Positions 32,370 through 35,728 of a stretch of DNA of 35,728 nt are shown one piece after another (positions within the stretch are counted from its first letter, which is position 1; every line of letters begins with the position of its first letter). Position numbers and translations under genes: made by a program. Source of the stretch: Teratosphaeria epicoccoides (Eukaryota; Ascomycota; Dothideomycetes; Mycosphaerellales; Teratosphaeriaceae); contig JADDMT010000210.1 of assembly GCA_021401465.1 (NCBI GenBank), positions 1-35,728 of the forward strand. The letters run 5' to 3'. The notes under the pieces were generated by a model. The model did no database searches. It was not told the origin of the DNA and was given only the letters and a program-made list of their open reading frames with translations.

Positions 32370-32859
32370 TGTCATATGGGTAGGTGCTAATGGCAGGAAG
32401 GTAACTAGGTGTTAGACTCAGGAGCTGTGAAGAATATCGATAATGGCAGTTAACCTTGTAACTGACTCTCCTCTAAGCAAGAGAGGATTAAATTGAGATT
32501 GAGCACGAAGCTCCTAACTGCCTATCCTAAAGCCATCCCTATATACTAGAGAGCGACAGAGCAGCTCTGTTAGATCTGTCGACAGACCCGACAGATCCGT
32601 GTCTGTAGATCTGTAGACTAACCCTACAGATCTAAGGGTCTGTCATCACGTGACAGATCCCTTCTTCCTTGTAAGCCTATGGATCTGTAGACTAACCCTA
32701 CAGATCCGGGGATCTGTCCTCACATGACAGATCCTTTCTTCTATGACTATGCCTATGACTCATAGTACTCCTATGATAGTACTATGACTCATAGCACTTA
32801 GGACCCATATGATCCTGTATCCTACAGTACTCCGGACAGTACTCCTGACACTCATGACA
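32370..32859 (-). repeat. 5' LTR of element C (family 1)
   Basis: 490 bp, TGTCATATG to CATGACA in plus-strand reading, followed directly by the CTTAA duplication. Same hairpin array (about 32571-32733) and TGACTCA pair as its partner. Confidence 0.92.
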
Positions 32860-32864
32860 CTTAA
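32860..32864 (+). repeat. Target site duplication CTTAA, right copy
   Basis: Partner of 25837-25841; element D sequence resumes with GAAGGTCGATTTG, as in element F at 9937. Confidence 0.92.
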
Positions 32865-32911
32865 GAAGGTCGATTTGTAGGAAGATAAGAGTTTCGGAGC
32901 AGAATTCTTAA
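32865..32911 (+). pseudogene. pol: Last codons of pol of element D
   Basis: Continues from 25841 after element C and ends at TAA (32909), matching 9937-9983 of element F. As in F, the frame remains readable beyond this TAA, so the true stop could be further on. Confidence 0.6.
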
Positions 32912-33019
32912 CACGTGTATATAGTGCATAACGCGCGAAGTAATAATGAGAAGCAAACGCCCTACTCATACATTATTAATGCTTAAAGGCATACCTAGAA
33001 TAAACCTAAGGAGAACAAG

Positions 33020-34542
33020 AGACATGCTCGGATTAGCTTCGTAGCTAATGCTTAGCGACTACTAGTCGAGGGCTTGCTAACTAAACCTAAAGCAGAAGAG
33101 TCTTTCTTGTTATAGTCTGCTAGGGACTACCTACCTGCACGGGGTCTACTAAACACCCTGAAGCAACTAGGAGTAACAGGAGTAGCGACGCCACGAAGAG
33201 AGGCTAGCATCTTCTTCTTTAGTAGGTTGCGAGGGAGCTTGTCTTTAGAGCCTATAGTAGCCAGAGAGCTAGCGACATCCCTACCGCGCCTAGTCGCGAT
33301 AACTACCTCATCCTTAGCATTAGAAGGTAAAGAGACTCAGGCGCGCTTACGGCTGTTACGCTTAGCCCTCGAGATCATCTTGCACTTCTTGACACGAGTG
33401 TTAACTACATCATCGGACTTAGTGTCTCCCTTAGGCGTAACTAGTACGGCAACACTATAGGGCGAAGGGATCACGTTAGGACCGAAGGTATCCTAGACAT
33501 CGTCATCCTCCTTATCCTTAAAGATCTAGCCTAGAGGCTTATACCTTGGCGTCTTAGCGGATGTAGTGCAGATCGCAAGCAGGGAAGGTTCGGCTTCCTT
33601 GTCACTAACCTTAATTTCGGCCCTAGCCTTCTTCTTCTTCTTAGACAGTAGCGTTAAGGCAGCGTAGGCAGCGGCGCTATAATGTGTTAGCTATACGCAC
33701 GTAACAGGATTCGAGTAAGTAACTTACGGCTTAGTCCTTAGGACTAGCTTAGAGGCAGGCTGCCTCTCGGTACGGCGCTAGGGCGTGGCCTTAGCGGCAG
33801 GAACGATGAATTGCTTGATAACCTTCTTGCGGATTATCCGCATCTTAAAGTTATCGTTAATAGAGGCAAGGGCCCCGAGTTGCTAACGCTAACAGCTAGT
33901 CGGATATTTCTCGACGCTAACGTTAGCCTAGCGGAGAAGGTTAGCATTCATACTTAGAGGGTACCCGTACTATATGCGTACTATGGCGAAGGTCTTGACC
34001 CTAACAGTTAGTACCTTTAAGATCTTCTAGACTAAGTCTGCAACTAGACCTAGATAAACGTTTTCGCCTGTTAGTAGAGAGTAGAAGCGAACACTGCTAT
34101 AAGAACGGTTAGTAGTTACAGTAAAGCACAAGAGGGCGCCAAGTAGGTAGGCGAGTACCTCGCGGTACTTAGCCTGTAGCCTGTTTATAGTCAGAGTACC
34201 TTTAGCAACCCCCTTATTACGCGCACTCTAGAAGTCATCGATGTTATGGCAGAGCTAGTTATACTCGCCATACACCTCTTCAGGGTAGTCTTACCATTTT
34301 TGATGCTTGCTATTATAGTTGACATAATTACAGTAGACACTACCCTCATCAAATCTGCTAACGTAGATCTCGGCTACGCTTCGGTTAGTATAAGCCATGC
34401 ATACCTCGCGGGTAGGGGACGCCTTACTAACACGCGGAGGAGAGATGTGTGTAGCTTGGCTACTAAGGTTGTTAAGGTATTGTTAACATAAGCGACAATC
34501 GCGGGCAGAGTAAGTAGCGTCGAACTTAGTCTGCAGGACATA
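33020..34542 (-). pseudogene. Antisense accessory ORF of family 2, copy in element D
   Basis: Collinear with 10150-11606 in the same frame, with the Cys/His-rich N-terminus, Leu-rich segment, Lys run (near 33635-33650) and basic C-terminus. The ATG codon used in element F reads GTC here; an out-of-frame ATG lies at 34541. Near 33132 this copy has 4 extra bases (CTGC) relative to F, after which the frame continues into a Ser/Lys-rich tail that reads well. The F copy therefore probably carries a 4-bp deletion. Stops are TAA/TAG. Both limits are approximate. Confidence 0.55.
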
Positions 34543-34621
34543 AGCTATTATTGCTAAGATAAGTTAATTAATCTTGATTGATTAATTGAAGAAGAAGAAG
34601 CTCCGGTTTAGACCCGCAAAC

Positions 34622-35330
34622 ATAGCGAGGCGCAGGCTAAGCGAAATAGAAGCGGAGGTTAATGTTAGTGTTTTAGAACAGGAAGTTTAGGAAAGCGACA
34701 AGGTTTTTATACCCTCTAACAGCCCCCCTGTTACCTACCGCAACCGTTAAGCTAGTAACTCGAACTATATGCGCAGAGTACCTGCCTTTAGTTAACTTAC
34801 AAGGGGACCGAATGATGCAAGAACAGATGACGCGGCTGTTACGCATGTATGCCGACTACACTCATACTAGTCTACTAGCATGAAAATGTGACGAGACCTA
34901 CGCTAGGAGCGCGCTCCTGCTATTTCGAGTAGTACGCGCAGAGCGTCCGCGTACATTCCTATTACCCTAAGGTTCTGCGACATGTTCTTCATAGTCACGA
35001 CTAGATAGGGACAGCTAAGCTACTTAGCTAGGCTAGCGCGCATGCTTACCCTACTATTTCAAAGATTAACTAAAGTACGTACTTGTAGTTTCCTAATATC
35101 TCGATCCGCATGTAAAGCGAAGGTGTCGCGAAGTTACCTAACATGTAACAGATTAAAACCCGCCTAAGTTAGTAGCCTCTACCCTGCACTCGCGGCGAAG
35201 GTGTTAAGGTATACGCATGACATATGTTATGTAGGCTATCTACCTATTTACTCTTGCGCGGTGTAAGCATGCTACATCCCGTACCCTATATGTTCCGCGT
35301 GTATTACTTAGTAAGGCTAGGGACATCCTC
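34622..35330 (+). pseudogene. Sense accessory ORF of family 2, copy in element D
   Basis: Aligns with 11689-12398. The start codon reads ATA instead of ATG, a TpG to TpA change. The N-terminal frame (ARRRLSEIEAEV) is kept with TAG/TAA only; from about 34816 the second frame reads better, as in element F. A 104-bp block (34830-34933) is identical to 11897-12000. Product unknown. Confidence 0.4.
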
Positions 35331-35342
35331 ATAGGAGGAGGG

Positions 35343-35728
35343 TGTCATGAGTGTCAGGAGTACTGTCCGGAGTACTATAGGATACAGGATCATGTGGGTC
35401 CTAAGTGCTATGAGTCATAGTACCGTCATGGGAGTACTATAAGTCATAGGCATAGTCATGGAAGAAAGGATCTGTCACGTGAGGATAGATCCCCGGATCT
35501 GTAGGGTTAGTCTACAGATCTATGGGCTTACAAGGAAGAAGGGATCTGTCACGTGATAACAGACCCTTAGATCTGTAGGGTTAGTCTACAGATCTATAGA
35601 CACGGATCTGTCAGGTCTGTCGACAGATCTAACAGAGCTGCTCTGTCGCTCTCTAGTATATAGGGATAGCTTTAGGACAGGTAGTTAGGAGCTTCGTGCT
35701 CAATCTTAATTCAATCCTCTCTTGCTTA
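35343..35728 (+). repeat. 5' LTR of element G (family 1), cut by the window end
   Basis: 386 bp from TGTCATGAG onward, plus orientation, inserted after GGAGG in the purine tract region of element D. It has more U3 repeat units than elements A and B (TGAGTCATAG, AGTACTATAAGTCATAG) and well-kept hairpin arms. Its transitions are few, so it is comparatively young. The interior and right LTR are outside the window. Confidence 0.85.

Larger units (their letters stand above)
25842..32859 (-). mobile_element. Element C, complete family 1 chromovirus, the best preserved copy
   Basis: 490-bp LTRs at both ends with perfect CTTAA duplications, inserted in the last codons of family 2 pol. Gag, pol and the antisense ORF are collinear with element A with no length change. 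It keeps far more Gln/Trp codons than the other copies and has longer open stretches (110 codons of gag, 109 of the pol C-terminus, 109 of the antisense ORF), though no gene is fully open. It is probably the youngest large insertion in view. Confidence 0.93.
13423..35342 (+). mobile_element. Element D, long family 2 chromovirus carrying three further insertions
   Basis: Own segments: 13423-15111, 15533-15825, 22500-25841 and 32865-35342. It is split by a solo LTR of family 1 (15112-15527), element H of family 3 (15826-22494) and element C of family 1 (25842-32859), each with a perfect 5-bp duplication. Element G enters at 35343 before the 3' LTR is reached. Removing the inserts restores the order LTR, gag, pol, antisense ORF, sense ORF. 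The left end was inserted into gag after CTTAAC; the right-hand duplication is out of view. Confidence 0.82.

Noticed and set aside
33227..33460. Plus-strand 77-codon frame in family 2, similar frame at 11358-11603
   Set aside because: Leu/Ser/Phe-rich mirror of the Lys/Asp/Glu-rich antisense protein. The antisense reading is more protein-like and longer, though this choice is a judgement without a selection test.

Overview
The window is a graveyard of nested LTR retrotransposons from what looks like a filamentous ascomycete (Pezizomycotina). No host gene, tRNA or rRNA is recognisable. All coding sequence belongs to Ty3/Gypsy elements of the chromovirus type, with a chromodomain at the end of pol. 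Nearly every reading frame is broken by TAG and TAA codons standing where Gln (CAG/CAA) or Trp (TGG) is expected, while CpG remains common and CTAG is extremely common. That is the signature of repeat-induced point mutation (RIP; CpA to TpA on both strands), which points to the fungal class. The species cannot be told from the sequence.

Three families are present. Family 1 (LTR 416-490 bp): element A (127-7045, +), the interrupted outer element B (1-126 plus 7046-8304, +), a solo LTR (15112-15527, -), element C (25842-32859, -, the least mutated) and the start of element G (35343-end, +). Family 2 (LTR start at 12414 and 13423): the 3' part of element F (8305-12413) runs into an LTR-gag fragment (12414-13422), followed by the long element D (13423-35342). 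Family 3: element H (15826-22494, -) with short 167-bp LTRs.

Nesting, with 5-bp target duplications: A sits inside B, and B sits inside the pol gene of F. In D, gag is split by the solo LTR (AAAAC), the gag-pol junction by H (CCTTA), the end of pol by C (CTTAA), and the 3' accessory region by G.

The most interesting point is that each family carries extra coding sequence between pol and the 3' LTR, on the strand opposite to gag-pol. In family 1 it is a 552-nt frame of identical length in three copies, with a Zn2Cys6-like cysteine cluster, a basic stretch and a coiled coil. In family 2 it is a roughly 1.45-kb antisense frame with an N-terminal Cys/His cluster and lysine-rich segments, divergent from a further sense ORF across an 82-bp AT-rich gap. 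In family 3 it is an antisense frame of about 165 codons downstream of a TATA box. Three unrelated families with convergent pol/antisense layouts suggest a recurring accessory gene, possibly regulatory. Sequence comparison of functional relatives would be needed to prove it.

Lesser signals include hairpin arrays with CACGTG and TGACTCA sites in the family 1 LTR, a 104-bp RIP-sparing patch in the family 2 accessory region, a shared-LTR tandem, and an insertion lacking a target duplication.
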